From contig JACVRA010000511.1 of the NCBI GenBank assembly GCA_019828545.1, positions 1-64,000 on the forward strand: a stretch of 64,000 bases of DNA, read 5' to 3'. The notes below the pieces were generated by a model that saw nothing but the letters and a program-made list of their open reading frames with translations, was not told where the DNA came from and made no database searches. Shown here piece after piece: positions 10,950-23,964 of this stretch (positions within the stretch are counted from its first letter, which is position 1; the number at the start of each line of letters is the position of its first letter). A program made the position numbers and the translations under genes. Source of the stretch: Paracamarosporium sp. OC-R06-R3. Taxonomy: Eukaryota; Ascomycota; Dothideomycetes; Pleosporales; Didymosphaeriaceae.

Positions 10950-13175
10950 ATGCAACAGAACGATCCTTCCCTTGGCCATTCATGCGAACATTGTAAGGAC
11001 ATTGTGCTTCCAGGCAAAGAGGAAATGATACGTGTGTCTCACAATGGCTCTTGGGGAGATCCACTCAACAAGATGGATTTCGAAGACAACACAAAGAACC
11101 GTCTAGGCCTTTCTTTAGCAGACCTTAAGCTAAAAGCTGATCGCCAATGCGATTTTTCGAAGTATCTTCGGGACCGTGTAGAAGACAGGATATACGAGGG
11201 TCTAGACCCTAACGTGGTTCAGCTGTTCACATCTCATGGTCGAGGCACCTTAAGGTTTCATGCTTTAGTGTGTCTACAAAGCCAGCATGGTTCAAGCATG
11301 GCCCTAGATGGTAGTGATCTTGCCCGGTGCTTTGTGTTTGCAACAGATTGGGGAGATTTCTCTGACTTTGCTTGTGAGATGACGGTACCTTCCGGTATAA
11401 TCCCACTCTCTTATCTCGGTTACTAGTTGCCTAATTCTACAAGGGGTTAGCTAACACATATTGCAGGAGACGATCTTGATCAGTCTGTCAAGATCCGGAG
11501 GCCAATCGCGCTTGACCCACTCTCAACTCAGACAATCGCCGATGTACGTGAATGGCAAACACGTTGTGAAGATCAGCTATATGGAGGTCACAAGATCTGC
11601 TCGCTATCGGAACCTCATTTCGCGCCATCTCGTCTCATCGAGGTCGAAGCATCAGGAACTCAGCCACAACTGAGAATCATTGATGGGAATGGCATGCATC
11701 TGCATGACACGTCGAGGTACATAGCTCTGAGTTATTGCTGGGGCGGCGAGCAACCGGCACGACTGAAGACATCCAACATCCAAACCTACGGTGACAATAT
11801 TCCCTGGAGCTGCCTTCCAAAGACGCTACAAAACGCTGCAGTAACGGCTCATCTTCTGGGGTTCTACTACCTCTGGATTGACTCAATGTGCATCATCCAA
11901 GATGACGAAGAAGACAAAGCAAAGGAAATCAGCCAGATGACCAGGGTCTACACGCACGCGGCATTGACGATAATGGCCAGACGAGGCGGTAAAGCCACTA
12001 ATGGCTTCTTACACCAGAGGAAGCTTCCCTCCGGGACAAGTTTGCTTCAATTCCAGGGGAGCAAGGGAAGGAAAAGGTGGATCACTCTGACCTTCAACAA
12101 GGCACTCAAAGCTGAGGACAATATCACGCTGGATACACGGGGATGGATTATGCAAGAATATATCCTCTCTCGTCGTTTGCTTGTTGTTGGGAGTTGGCTC
12201 ACAGAGTGGTCCTGCCGTCATGAACGACACATTCATACAGATGGGTGGATGGTCAATCCCAGTAATACGCCAGGCAATCCTTTCAGATTTGATGGCCACT
12301 GGTCTCACCACGATGACCCCTACGAGTTGATGGAATATGACTCCATTAGTACTAGCCATATCATGGATGCCGCTATGTTCTTTTCCGCGAACCGAGGCTA
12401 TCGACATCGCCAGCCAAAGCATGACGATATAAAAAGAATGTGGAATATACTCATTCGCGCATACAGTTCACGATCACTGACGCGATTAACAGACAAGATT
12501 CTTGCTATCTCTGGGATCGCCGAAAGACTCGCACCTCGTATGTCTCAATCCAAACGATACATCGCAGGTATGTGGGAAAGCACGATCCCGGAGGCGCTGT
12601 TATGGTGCAACAATTCTGCCCGGCTCGGTGAAGGTATATCTGAGAGACCGGCCGAGTACCAGGGTCCATCTTGGTCATGGGTGTCCATGAACGACGAAGT
12701 TCATTTCGAATGGTGCAGGGAATGCATGTGCAGGGTACTTTCGATTGAATACGTGCTAAAGAGGGACGATGCTCCTTATGGAGCCGTAAACAGTGCCACG
12801 CTCCATATCAAGGGCCCAGCTTTCATTATTGAGTGGAAATTTCTCAGAGACAAAGAGTCCTCGCAAGAGGATCGGAGCGAATTTAGACGGGACTTTAGGA
12901 TAGAGGGTTATGATCTTGGGGTAAATTTGATTCTGGACGCACGAGAGAAGAGTACGGAATGGAAAAAGGTTATCCTGCTGGCTAACGAGCGAACAAAGCA
13001 AGAATACTCCTACGAGTCTAGAGGTATGGCGCTGATATGGGTTGATAACGTCGAAGTAAATAACAAGAACCGGGCTCGGTTCCGCAGATTGGGGATATTC
13101 AAAGCCGATACGTTCAGAAGCTCATCTCTTCCAGATGTCAAAGGCTGGCCAACAAAATCCTACTATATTATCTGA
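10950..13175 (+). CDS. HET-domain heterokaryon incompatibility protein
   Basis: This belongs to the HET family, which triggers programmed cell death after fusion of incompatible hyphae and may act in wider non-self recognition. Two exons, 10950-11394 and 11467-13175, give 717 residues. The donor is GTATAA; other nearby donors break frame or create a stop. An N-terminal cysteine pair (CEHCKD) opens the protein, as in many HET proteins. The HET domain begins at RYIALSYCWGG (about residue 231), continues through LWIDSMCIIQDD (about 284) and MTRVYTHAALTIMA, and the C-terminal region carries GPSWSWVSM (about 546). No NACHT, WD40 or ankyrin region follows, so it is a stand-alone HET protein. The frame is intact. 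Confidence 0.87.
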
Positions 13176-14906
13176 TAGATTATAATCTACAGGTCGATTA
13201 TTGGTCACACTATGACCTATATCAAAACCAAACATCATATACTCGGGCTATGTGGCTGACTTGTTCCAATTTCCTAGGCTTAGTTCCACTTCGCTTTTAA
13301 GCTAATCCGTGCCTCGTGGCACCAAAAGTCTATTCGAGCTCCCGCTGCGAGAATCCATCTCTATCGTATGGTAGAAGAGTAGGTATACTCAACTTTTACT
13401 ATGTCTAAAAGATACTATGTTAACAGTGTAGATGCTCTTATTCTTACTAGCATTGTACTTACAGCTTACACTTCTACTAACTATTAGACCGCCTCTTGGG
13501 ATATATATCAGTTAATTATATAAGAAGCAATGGCGGAGTTGTAGCCTAGCTATCTTTTGGGATGAGTGGCCAACCGCTATTAGGCGTAGGCTTCAAGGTT
13601 GCTTACCCCCAATAGAGTGTCGGCGCGGTTTCGTCTTGGAAACTTGGATGTAGGTTAAGATGACAGACAATGTTGAAAGTGTCAATGTGTGTGAGCTTAG
13701 CGAGCAGCGACGGTGACGATGAGCTGCGTTTTAGGAAGGCCGAGAGCTTTCACTAGAATGCTTCTAAGACAACAGTCAACCGACAGGTAGCCGTACTCTC
13801 TCCGGCATTGGTTTGTTACTGTTTTGCCCATTGTAAAGTCGCACGCAGATCACGTCTTCGGCCGTTCAAGCATCTCACGCAACTAATCATACAAGCCAGA
13901 AAACAAAGTAGAGGCTGCTTCGCACCCAGCACAAGCTATCTCTCCGCGTGGACACTTCGCGATTAAACATATACTCATAGTACCACCAATCACCCAACAT
14001 CTAAGTCATGTACCCGCCCAGTTCCCAAGACTAGGAAGCATATTTATGACCACATTACATCGCATTGCACTACTAAATGTCTCACAGATAAACACCTGCA
14101 TCGACCCTTGTCCCACCTCCACACACCTCGCCTCACCCGCATATCCCAGCAACTCGGCCAGTTTCCAAGCAACATACTACTACAATGCACCAGCACGAAT
14201 CCCTCTCAGCCCACCAACCAACCACCACGACTGGTACACGCCCACTCCCCCGCGCTCAAGAACCTCGATCTAAATACACAGCATTATTCCATCGCATCGC
14301 ATCACACTCCTTACACATTGCGGTAGTACTTCACAGTAACAGCAACAGTAAACGTAAGCCGCACCGTATCCTAGCCCATCCACGCCCAGCCCAAGTTACC
14401 CACCACCATCCCACGAGTAGATAGACCAATCCCCTTCCCTTCCCTTCCACTACACCTCACCGCACAGCAAAAACCAGCCCCTTTAAAGTACGTTTATCAT
14501 ATTCTACACCCTACACCACATACACATACTCCCATTCCATTCCATCCCATTCCATTCCATCCCATTCCAATCCATGCATATTCAGTCCCCTCCCTTCGTT
14601 CCTCTCACTCCTCTCACTCTTGCATCAAAACAACCACCTCACGGAACGTGTAGCCCAGTTTAAGAAAGGATCGAAAGATCGAAAGCTCGCAAGCCAGTCA
14701 AGTAAGAAAGAAAAGAAAAGAAAAGAGAGGGGAAAAAAAAAAAAGGTATACCCTTGCCCACGCACCCAACCAATCCTTTTCCCATCCCAGCCCAGCCAAA
14801 AATGCACGTAAAACAGCTTAAAACAATTTCCCACCACCGTCCCCCTCCCCCTCCCCCCTCACTCACCATCCATCTGACAGGAATCTATTTCATCTCCCCC
14901 TCCACC
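13176..14906. other. Intergenic with AT-rich patch and CCATT microsatellite
   Basis: No gene supported across about 1.7 kb. Bases about 13380-13530 are AT-rich (RIP-like). From about 14050 to 14900 the plus strand is strongly pyrimidine/CA-rich and contains short chance ORFs. It is probably the 3' UTR and downstream spacer of the bromodomain gene, which is encoded on the other strand. Confidence 0.4.
14517..14577. repeat. Imperfect CCATT pentanucleotide tract
   Basis: Runs of CCATT and CCCATT units (CATTCCATTCCATCCCATTC and similar) fill about 55 bases, 390 bases downstream of the bromodomain gene's stop. Confidence 0.7.
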
Positions 14907-17638
14907 CTAAACCGACCTAGTAAGATGCAAAAAAATAGTACACTTCTCACTCTCAATGGCATCCCTGCCCTCCCTCTCCTTCTCGCCGCCCTTACGCTCG
15001 CGCTCCGCCACAATCTCCACCTCGACCCGATTCACGCCAGCGCCCAGCTTAGCCTCATACACAGGCTCGCCTTTCTTCTTGCCCGCCTCGATGCCCGGCT
15101 GCGGCTCCGCCCCGTTGATGCCAGCCGTGACAGGGATGCGATTGACCTCGAACGTCTTGTTGCCGTTTACCATGATGAAGAGGCGGTAGAGGCGGTTTGT
15201 GAAGGCGATGGGTACGTGCGGGATGATTTGGAGGTACGAATGTGAGGTCGGCACGGGGATAGTCACCGAGTGCGACGTCTTGGATTTGTGGGCTGGGACG
15301 GAGACGGTCCAGGGCTTGGGGAGGTTGAGCGCCGGGTGCGTGTTTAGTGTGATTTTGGGGATGAGGGCTTCCGAGGCGCCTAGGTTTGTTAGCTTGGTAG
15401 ATTGCGACGTGCAAGGGGACTCACTCTTCAGCGGCACTTTTCGGAAGTTCTCAAAGTGCGGCGTTATGGGCGGGACGTAGTATGCGGGGGCAGGATGTCC
15501 GTATGGGTTCACGTAGCCTCCGTTTTGTTGGCCGAGAGGTCCGTTTGGAAGAGGACTGCCACTGGTAGGGCGAGATGCCGTTTGTGGTGGAGGCATGACC
15601 GGATGTGGTGTGTGCGCTGGCACGCTCTGCCGTTGGCTCTGGTTGTCGGATGCATTGCTTGCTGGCCTGATCGCGTTGAGAGCTGGGGATTGGACATCGT
15701 TCTTGATGCCATTCGTGCCCGTCGGTGACCCTGCGGTTTTTGTTTGCGCCGGTGGCACTTGTGGTAATGTTGCTGAGGCGCCCCGTGGTCCATTGAATGG
15801 ATTGCTAGGGCCCGTCGGTGTTTGTGAAGGAGGCCTGGATGACCGAGACCCGTTCATGCTTTCCAAGACGTGCTTTTGCTGTCTAAGCAGTGCCTCGTTG
15901 TCCACTATAACACCGGGGGTGGCCGAGCTCCGGGCGGCTGGGGTATTCGGATCTGATACTGGGCTCTGGCGCAGCTTGAGTTTTAATGCTTGCTTTGGCA
16001 CAGATGCGGGAGACGGTGCTGCAGCAGACATGTTGAGCTTGAGCTTTGGCTGCGGCGGTTCTTCAACCTTGGATTTGGCCTCTGCAAGTTGCTGCTTGAA
16101 CATCTCCTCAAGCTCGAGGGACAAGTTGTACAAGTCGCTACCATCCTCGTTGTAATCACGAGCGTTCTTCCAAATCAGACTTGCCATCTGCTCGAAAGCG
16201 TCCCAGCTCTTCAGTTCGGTGTGTCCTGTAGGCGCATTGCGACCGATCACACCCCGTACTTTCTTTTGGACCGCCGACAATGAGACAGGCTCCTTGATCA
16301 GCTGATAGTAATCCTTTAGAGCTCGACTAGGCAGTTGATTAAAAGGTAGGAAGATCTGTAGCCCGCTATCTGGCTCCACATAAGACATCAGATAATTGAC
16401 GATCTGCTCCTGTGCTTGCTGGAAGGTCTTCCCGCTGAAATCCGTACTGTCGCCCTCGTCAGGTGCAGCGGAGGCCGACTGCCGCAGCTTAGACGGCGCC
16501 GGAGTAACCGCTTGCGCCGCCGCCACTGCAGCTGCTCGTCGCGGTCTGTCGGTAGAGGAGGAATCTGGGGTGGATGGGGTCCCCTTCGGGGTCGCAGGGT
16601 GGACACGCGGAATCGGCTTTCCGTATGGCACGGGCTCCTCGCCTGGAATGGGTGTAGCTACGGCCTGGTAGCCTTCTCGTCGATACGCTGGGTTGTGCTT
16701 GACCATCCAGTTGGAGGCCGTCTTGCGCAGACGCTCGGCATCTTCGTATATGGCTGACTTTCTGTCATTGTAGGATTTCGCGTTGTTGACGAGACGCTTG
16801 CAGTCGCTCTCGACCTGTGCCAGGCTGGTGTATCCGCCGCGGTTGAGCCTGTCCTGTGCGGCCGTTAGCCTTCATCCTACGCTCTGCATCTCCGCTGTGT
16901 GAGAGCCAAGTGCCACTCTTGAGCGGCACAGGGCGTAATGACGTGTAGAATGTATCGGTGGGCGCGTACCTCGATGGTGTCGATGGCAATGGGCAGCTTG
17001 ATCACGTCGTAGTATTCGGGGAGCTCTTTCTGCGGGCGGGTGGTTAGCGGGGCTGTCGCGGGGAGCGCGTCGAGGAGCGTACCTTGTCAGGGAGGGTGAG
17101 AAAGTGCACCGAGATGGGACGGCCGCTGGAGCTGTCAGCAACAGGATTTCTGGGTTTCTTGCAGTTGCAGCAAACGCGGCACTCACGTCTTGTCCTTTGC
17201 CTGCTTCAAGCTCTCGAGGAACTTCAAGCCCATGGAGGTGGTCGATTGCGGCGTTTCGGTGTCGGCCGTTGCCTTGGGAGTTTCCTAGACGCACGCGGAC
17301 GCGGTCAGCATTGTCCACTGCGGTCCTCGCCCGGGTCTCGGCCCCGTGGTTGTCTGCGCGCATCGCGGCGGGGGTCGTGGTGTTGCGGGCGTGGTGGAGG
17401 GGAGTGTAGGCGCTGGTCGAGCGTCGAACCAGGCCGTCGCGCGCTCCCCTCCACAACGCTCCCGCATCGCGCGCATCGCCAATTGTCGCAAGCCTCTGTG
17501 CAAGGCGTCGCGCCCCCCCAAAATGCTGCATTCACCACCAGATGGCGCACGTACCGGTACTTTCTGGCGCTTCGACGGTCGGCCCTCGTTTTCCGACGCC
17601 GCAGCACCGCCTGCTTTCCGCTTCGCAGCGCTCTCCAT
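14907..17638 (-). CDS. Tandem-bromodomain protein, RSC4-like
   Basis: This is a nuclear acetyl-lysine reader, most like the RSC chromatin-remodelling subunit Rsc4 (two bromodomains plus a C-terminal beta-rich domain). Six exons on the minus strand give 730 residues: 17555-17638, 17187-17284, 17083-17131, 16970-17029, 15425-16853 and 14907-15379. The N-terminus is basic (SKRQKVP, a likely nuclear signal). Bromodomain 1 runs across exons 2-5 (HFLTLPDK, ELPEYYDVIKLP, NNAKSYND). Bromodomain 2 is in exon 5 (FLPFNQLPSRALKDYYQLI, IWKNARDYNEDGSDLY). A long Pro/Ser/Gln-rich linker is followed by a C-terminal domain (HSYLQIIPHVPIAF, FIMVNGNKTFEVN). Exons 2-4 are only 98, 49 and 60 nt long, and missing any one would destroy bromodomain 1. 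The protein could instead belong to another fungal complex with paired bromodomains. Confidence 0.82.
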
Positions 17639-18044
17639 GGCGCGAATTCGTCGTCGCGTAGGCTATCCAAGTTGCTCTCGACAGGTGACGCCTGCAGCAA
17701 CAGGTCTGGGGCGGGTGCAGCTCCGTGTGCAATCGAACACTGGGCGACGGTTGAGCGCGTCGACCCTGGCCCAGCCAGCCATGGGTAACTCCAGTTCGGC
17801 TAGCCCTGCACGTGACCCTGTTTTCACGTTTGGCACCACGCAACCGCACCACGCACGTCACAATCCATCGCGAGCAGCATCTGTCAATGTCTTTTCCATT
17901 CACAAGAATCATGTCTAAGTACCGCCCTGGCAAGCAGCCAACCAGGGTATCCTACCGTTGAACAACGACCAGAACAAGTTGCAAACCCTAACATATCGCG
18001 TGTACCATGAGAACATAAAGGGCAAATTGGAACACCGCTCGAGC
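17639..18044. other. Spacer between tandem genes
   Basis: These 406 bases separate the kinase stop (18045) from the bromodomain gene start (17638); both genes are on the minus strand. This must hold the kinase 3' UTR and the bromodomain gene promoter. No motif was identified. Confidence 0.5.
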
Positions 18045-19473
<1,429 letters not shown>

Positions 19474-20469
19474 GTTTGTCACTGCAGCGAGAGGTCAGCG
19501 ACAATTCGACGCGAAGGAAAAACACAAGGAGAGGGCGCACAACTCATGATTGTAGATGTCGCTCGCAGCGCACTGCTGCGCTGTCCTTGAGGCTGGAGAT
19601 TGGATCAGGGCGCCTTTCAGGCGGTGGAGGGGATTTTGGTGGGGTTATCGAGGAGGGGTAGGCGAGCAGTCCAACCAGCGGTCGATGCGAAACCTCAAAG
19701 GAACGATAGATGGGAAGGCGGACGGAGACACGTAGGGGCGCGTAGGTGGAATGTCAAAAGAGGAGGTCCACTGCAGCTGTCAGCTTTGAGAATTGATGGC
19801 CCGTTGAGGGGCGCGGGCTAGGCGTTCTTGCTGGTGGGGGCTGCCTTGCCATTGCCTTTTACAGTTTGAGGCTGAGCAGCTGATGCTTAGCGCCTGGCAT
19901 CTGAACCTCAAAACACCCTCTACATCAATTATTCATGTCTATTCAGCCATCATTCTCATTGTGTTGAAATAGGCAAAAAGTCGGTCGACGCGTTGCAAGC
20001 CGATTACACGCAGCAAGCACGGTTCGCGTTGTGATTCTCGTGTCTCCACAGGACGGACGTGTCCTGCGACTGTCTGATACGCACCCTGGGCCCTGTCAGA
20101 TTGTATACGTTTTGCGAAATCCGGCCTAGCGTCTAGCTCAACTCCTTTGTGCAAGATAATATAACTGCCAAAATCTATTCATCCAAAGCCAAGTGGATCT
20201 CCGTGGACCCTGCGAGCAAGCTCACATATATCACCCAGAAGCAATGATGTCATTGATGTTTAGCGTCAATCTGGCCCGTATTGGCAAGGAACGGAGCGTC
20301 TTTGTGTTAGCTTCCCTTTCTCAGCTTCTATCTCGTAGAAGGAGTAACCTCAAGGTCGTAAGAATTATTTAAGAGATATATAGCAGCGGTTAATCCTTCT
20401 AAGCATAACGGTAAAAATACTCAAGAAGATTTCTCTTTACCCTACAACATCCCAAGCGCAGCTTCCACC
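19474..20469. other. Intergenic carrying repeat copy A
   Basis: About 1 kb with no gene. It includes the kinase promoter/5' UTR (19474 to about 19850), then repeat copy A (20070-20252) and an AT-rich stretch around 20340-20430. Confidence 0.5.
20070..20252 (+). repeat. Diverged direct repeat, copy A
   Basis: It aligns in the same orientation with 22509-22712. Shared blocks are CACCCTG-GCCC, CTGTATAC/TTGTATAC, the block AGCGTCTAG, AGTGGATCT, GGACCCTGC-AGCAAGCTC and TCACCCAGAAGCAATGATGT (identical, 20 bases). Small indels separate the blocks. Confidence 0.75.
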
Positions 20470-22364
20470 TCAGCCTGACCCCTTTCTCAACGGCTGTATC
20501 TGTCCTTCCGCTCCAAATCCAACTTTAACATCACGCCCTTCCCCATCATGCCCCGCGTCCATTATCCTCCCAAATCTCAATCTCTCTTTCTGGATATGTT
20601 TCGGAACTGGCACCGCTCCTAAGTTATAGCCTACGGTCAGGTCATCCAGGTATTTATTGCGGGTAGTTGTCATGATCGAGAAGTAACCCGTGTCATGAGC
20701 TACGCCGTTGAGCCAGAGGGCCCGCAGCCCAAGAAGCACCCCAACCGCCGAGACAGATATGGCTATGCCATATGCTATGAGGAGGTTCCGGGGTTCATAC
20801 TTGTAGATGGTGCGGTATGAGGATTGCGTGACATTGGCCATGGTAATGTTCGGTGACCTTGACGTTATAAAGTCAGGAAACTGATGGAGCCGGCGGAGTG
20901 TACAACAACTTACAAGAATCGATCGCTACTAAACAGGCTTAGAGTTACATTCCGTGAGAGTTCTTCAAGCGTCTCTGCTAGCGTTCTGTTTTTCGTCAAT
21001 TCGCAGTCCGCTTTGTGAGCACACAGCCCATCATATTGCAGAAAAGGTGCAACAAATCCGGCAAGTGCAGTTTCCATAATGCGGGCCCATTTCCTTGTGG
21101 GTGTTATTCTAGTCATGAATGAGCCGATTCCGCCACTAAGTAGATTCCCGATCGCAAAAGTCAGGTATACAGACGCCGTACTACTAGCTTCCTCGTCCCA
21201 CTCGTACATCATGTTGCCGATCGATTGCGTGCGCCCTGTAGCGGTTAGGTTGAGGCTAAAGCGGGTGTGGTGCATGGCACAGTTGATGGTCTCGTTGATT
21301 GTCCCGTTAGACAGTCGTATTGAGATGGTAGTATTGAGTCCACCAATAGAGCATCTAGATGTATCCCCCATGCAGTCGGACACGAAGGTCGATCCATTGT
21401 AGTTGTTGCCGTAATATGTACGTAAAGATTTCTGGCAATACTTCTCGATATATGGGCGGTCAATCATGAAAGCAAGATATATGAGCTCGCCAATGACTCT
21501 GTGTTCCACAGGGTAGTAATACATGGTGGGATCTTTTGCTGCAGCATTCCAAATTTCATCAATGCATTCAAGCATCTCTCCGGTCGGCGAATCGCATTTC
21601 AGGGAGGGACCAGTAAAGGTATACTCATATGTGGAGTTTGGTGCGACAACCGCCATGGGTAGAATGTCCATTCCAGATGCAGTTGCACTCACCAAGCGGG
21701 TTATCAAAGGAGATACAGCAGAAGTCATGCCACCCATAGCGTATAATTCTACGTTGTCGAGATCAAGAGCCGGCACCGGAAGCATCGAGGTGATAAGATG
21801 AATGTCAGGGGTGACGGTAAGTGCAGAGGGAGTGATTAACGCCGCAAGCGGAAGGAACCACGTGACCAATGCTAGAATGGCAGGAACCGTTGCCCTCGCC
21901 CACAGGTTAGGGCTCAAAGCCGCAAGGAGGTCATGCGTAGCCGTGAAAATGGTATCGAGAGTTGCAATAGAGTGAGCCTTGCTGCGCATGTTGATCCAGA
22001 TGTACTGCTTGTAAGCGATGACGACCGCGCTGGCGAGAAGCGCCTTTGCTAGGAAAGCGAAAGCCGTCCCATATCGAATAATCCAGATTTGAGTGTCGTA
22101 GCGAGAAGTCCCAGTCTCAACGCTCCGCACTGGGGTACCGTCTAGGGAATTGTAAAAGAGGTGATGGCCGACAGCGACAAGTATACCCGAAACGAGGAGA
22201 GTAAGCATAGAGATCGGGACACGATGTGCGATGCGCCATTGCGAGATTGTGTCAGGAAGGTAGGAAGGCTGAACAGTTGCGGCTGCTTTGGGTTGGGGAA
22301 GGGAATCTTCGTGGGACGTTGCATCGGTGACTGCAGTGTACGATACGTTGCTGCGAGGTGTCAT
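20470..22364 (-). CDS. Large glycosylated multi-span membrane protein, unknown function
   Basis: This is a predicted membrane protein of a type common in Pleosporales-like genomes; no function is known to me. Two exons, 20914-22364 and 20470-20857, give 612 residues; the intron uses GTAAGT and acceptor CAAG and joins SDRFL to SPNITMANVT. A cytosolic N-terminus of about 45 residues precedes a helix (VPISMLTLLVSGILVAVGHH), then a helix near 105 (GTAFAFLAKALLASAVVIAY) and one near 165 (ATVPAILALVTWFLPLAALI). A long extracellular loop follows, with many N-glycosylation sequons (NSTYEYT, NGST, NTTISI, NGTINETINC, NLTATG, NRTLAE, NVTLSL) and about eight cysteines. A last helix (AYGIAISVSAVGVLLGLRAL) leads to a short cytosolic tail. 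The diverged repeats A and B lie just outside both ends of the gene. Confidence 0.72.
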
Positions 22365-22508
22365 CCTTCTTAAGTGGAGGAAATAGTGTAAGTGTAAGAT
22401 AAACAGTCCATAAGCGCTGGCTTTAAAGATGATGATAGTTCAGCCTTGTATGAATGCCCTATTGAGGCTGAGGCTGCTTCACCTCCGCCGACATAATCTA
22501 CTCGTCCC

Positions 22509-22712
22509 ACCTGTCAAGATTATACACACCCTGAGCCCAGTCACACTGTATACTTTTCACGAGATCCAGTCCAGCGTCTAGTTCGACTGCATTATGCTCG
22601 ATAATAACTGCCCGGACTTTATTTATCTAAAGTGGATCTGCGCTGCGATAAAAGGCGGACCCTGGACCCTGCAAGCAAGCTCGTGTGTCACCCAGAAGCA
22701 ATGATGTCATGG
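22509..22712 (+). repeat. Diverged direct repeat, copy B
   Basis: This is the partner of 20070-20252. It sits in the divergent promoter region between the large membrane protein gene (minus) and the small membrane protein gene (plus). It carries an insertion of about 15 bases (around GCGATAAAAGGCGG) relative to copy A. Confidence 0.75.
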
Positions 22713-22853
22713 GTCAACCACACCTCACATAAATCTACGACTTCTACACCTGCGCCTATCATTCCTCTTTTCGAGCGACCATCCTCTCCCACTTCCACTT
22801 ACACACCTCTTAAACTTGACACTCTATTCAGTTTCTATACTTACACCCTCATC

Positions 22854-23459
22854 ATGACCACCACAAAGTTCCTCACCATCCTCGCCGGCATCCTAGGCGT
22901 CGCCGCCCTCGCAGTCTACCTTTTCGGCATCCCGCCCGAAGTAAAGCGCAAGCTCGAGCGCTCTGCCCTCAAGACCATGGGCGAAAACAAGCTCTCCTAC
23001 GCAACCAAGGGTACGCACAAGCCTTTCCAACCCCACACCTCTTGGTCCTCCAGCCTACGCAACACAGCCTCCTCCACATACACCTCGCTAACCCCCTCCA
23101 GACCAAATCTCCAAGATCCCCACCTCGGACCAAGAAAACGTCAAGCAGCTCAAGAAAGGTCTCGGCAATGCCGTCGGCGGCATCGCAAACAATTCTCTTG
23201 GAGAAGCCACTGGTGAAGCTGCGGACACGTTGACGAGTCCGCTCACTGGTCGCTAATCCGCTTGTGAATTGTAGGACGCGCCGCGAGCCAAGCGTGGGAT
23301 TCTGTCGAAGACTACTCCAAGGCACTGCTCGAGCGGGTGTCGACCATGGCGAAGAACGCTAGGGATGGCGCAGCCAAGAAGGCGGGCGAGGTGAAGGAGT
23401 CGGGGCCGGTGCAGGCGGCGAAGGAGATTACGGAGGGGTACACGACGGCGCAGGAGTGA
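22854..23459 (+). CDS. Small single-span membrane protein, unknown
   Basis: Three exons, 22854-23010, 23102-23212 and 23275-23459, give 150 residues. The N-terminus is a signal-anchor helix (FLTILAGILGVAALAVYLFG) followed by a basic stretch (PPEVKRKLERSALKTMGENK). The rest is soluble, Ala/Lys/Glu-rich and probably helical (SMAKNARDGAAKKAGEVKES), reminiscent of LEA/apolipoprotein-like amphipathic helices (inference). Intron 2 is taken as GTGAAG...TTGTAG (62 nt, branch site GCTAATC). Reading through instead would stop after LTSPLTGR. No family was recognised. Confidence 0.65.
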
Positions 23460-23964
23460 ACATGAACTCGAACATGGATGGGGGAAGATGTGGGCATGCT
23501 CTTGGTGAAGCGTTCCTGTAATGATATCCACGACGACGACATGCACGGGCATTAGACGGTAATTTGCGCTTAGACGGTACTTCTCGAACCTATTACTTAA
23601 CCCTGCTCTTCCAAATCGCATTCTACAGCTCCTTTCCAATACTTCAAGTTCAAGACCTAGGGAGGAGAGGGAAGGACGTACAGTACTACAAGATATGACG
23701 TGAATCGACAGGGCCTTATTAAATGCGAGCACTTGGTCAAATATACATTTCCCTCCAACCGCTACTGCTCATCGACACATCACTCCCCCATTCGACATCC
23801 CACGCAGCGCATCCTGTCGATCTCCCGCTCGCTAACCGAACATGCCTAGACCCTTCCATGCCCATCTTTACCATCCACCTCATCCATCCCAATTACTCGT
23901 AAATCCCACCCTTCCCCTGTACCAACTCCATCCATACACCCACTCATCAAACGCCCCATAAGCC
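23460..23964. other. Intergenic between convergent genes
   Basis: These 505 bases lie between two convergent stops; likely two 3' UTRs. No gene, RNA or repeat is supported. Confidence 0.5.
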
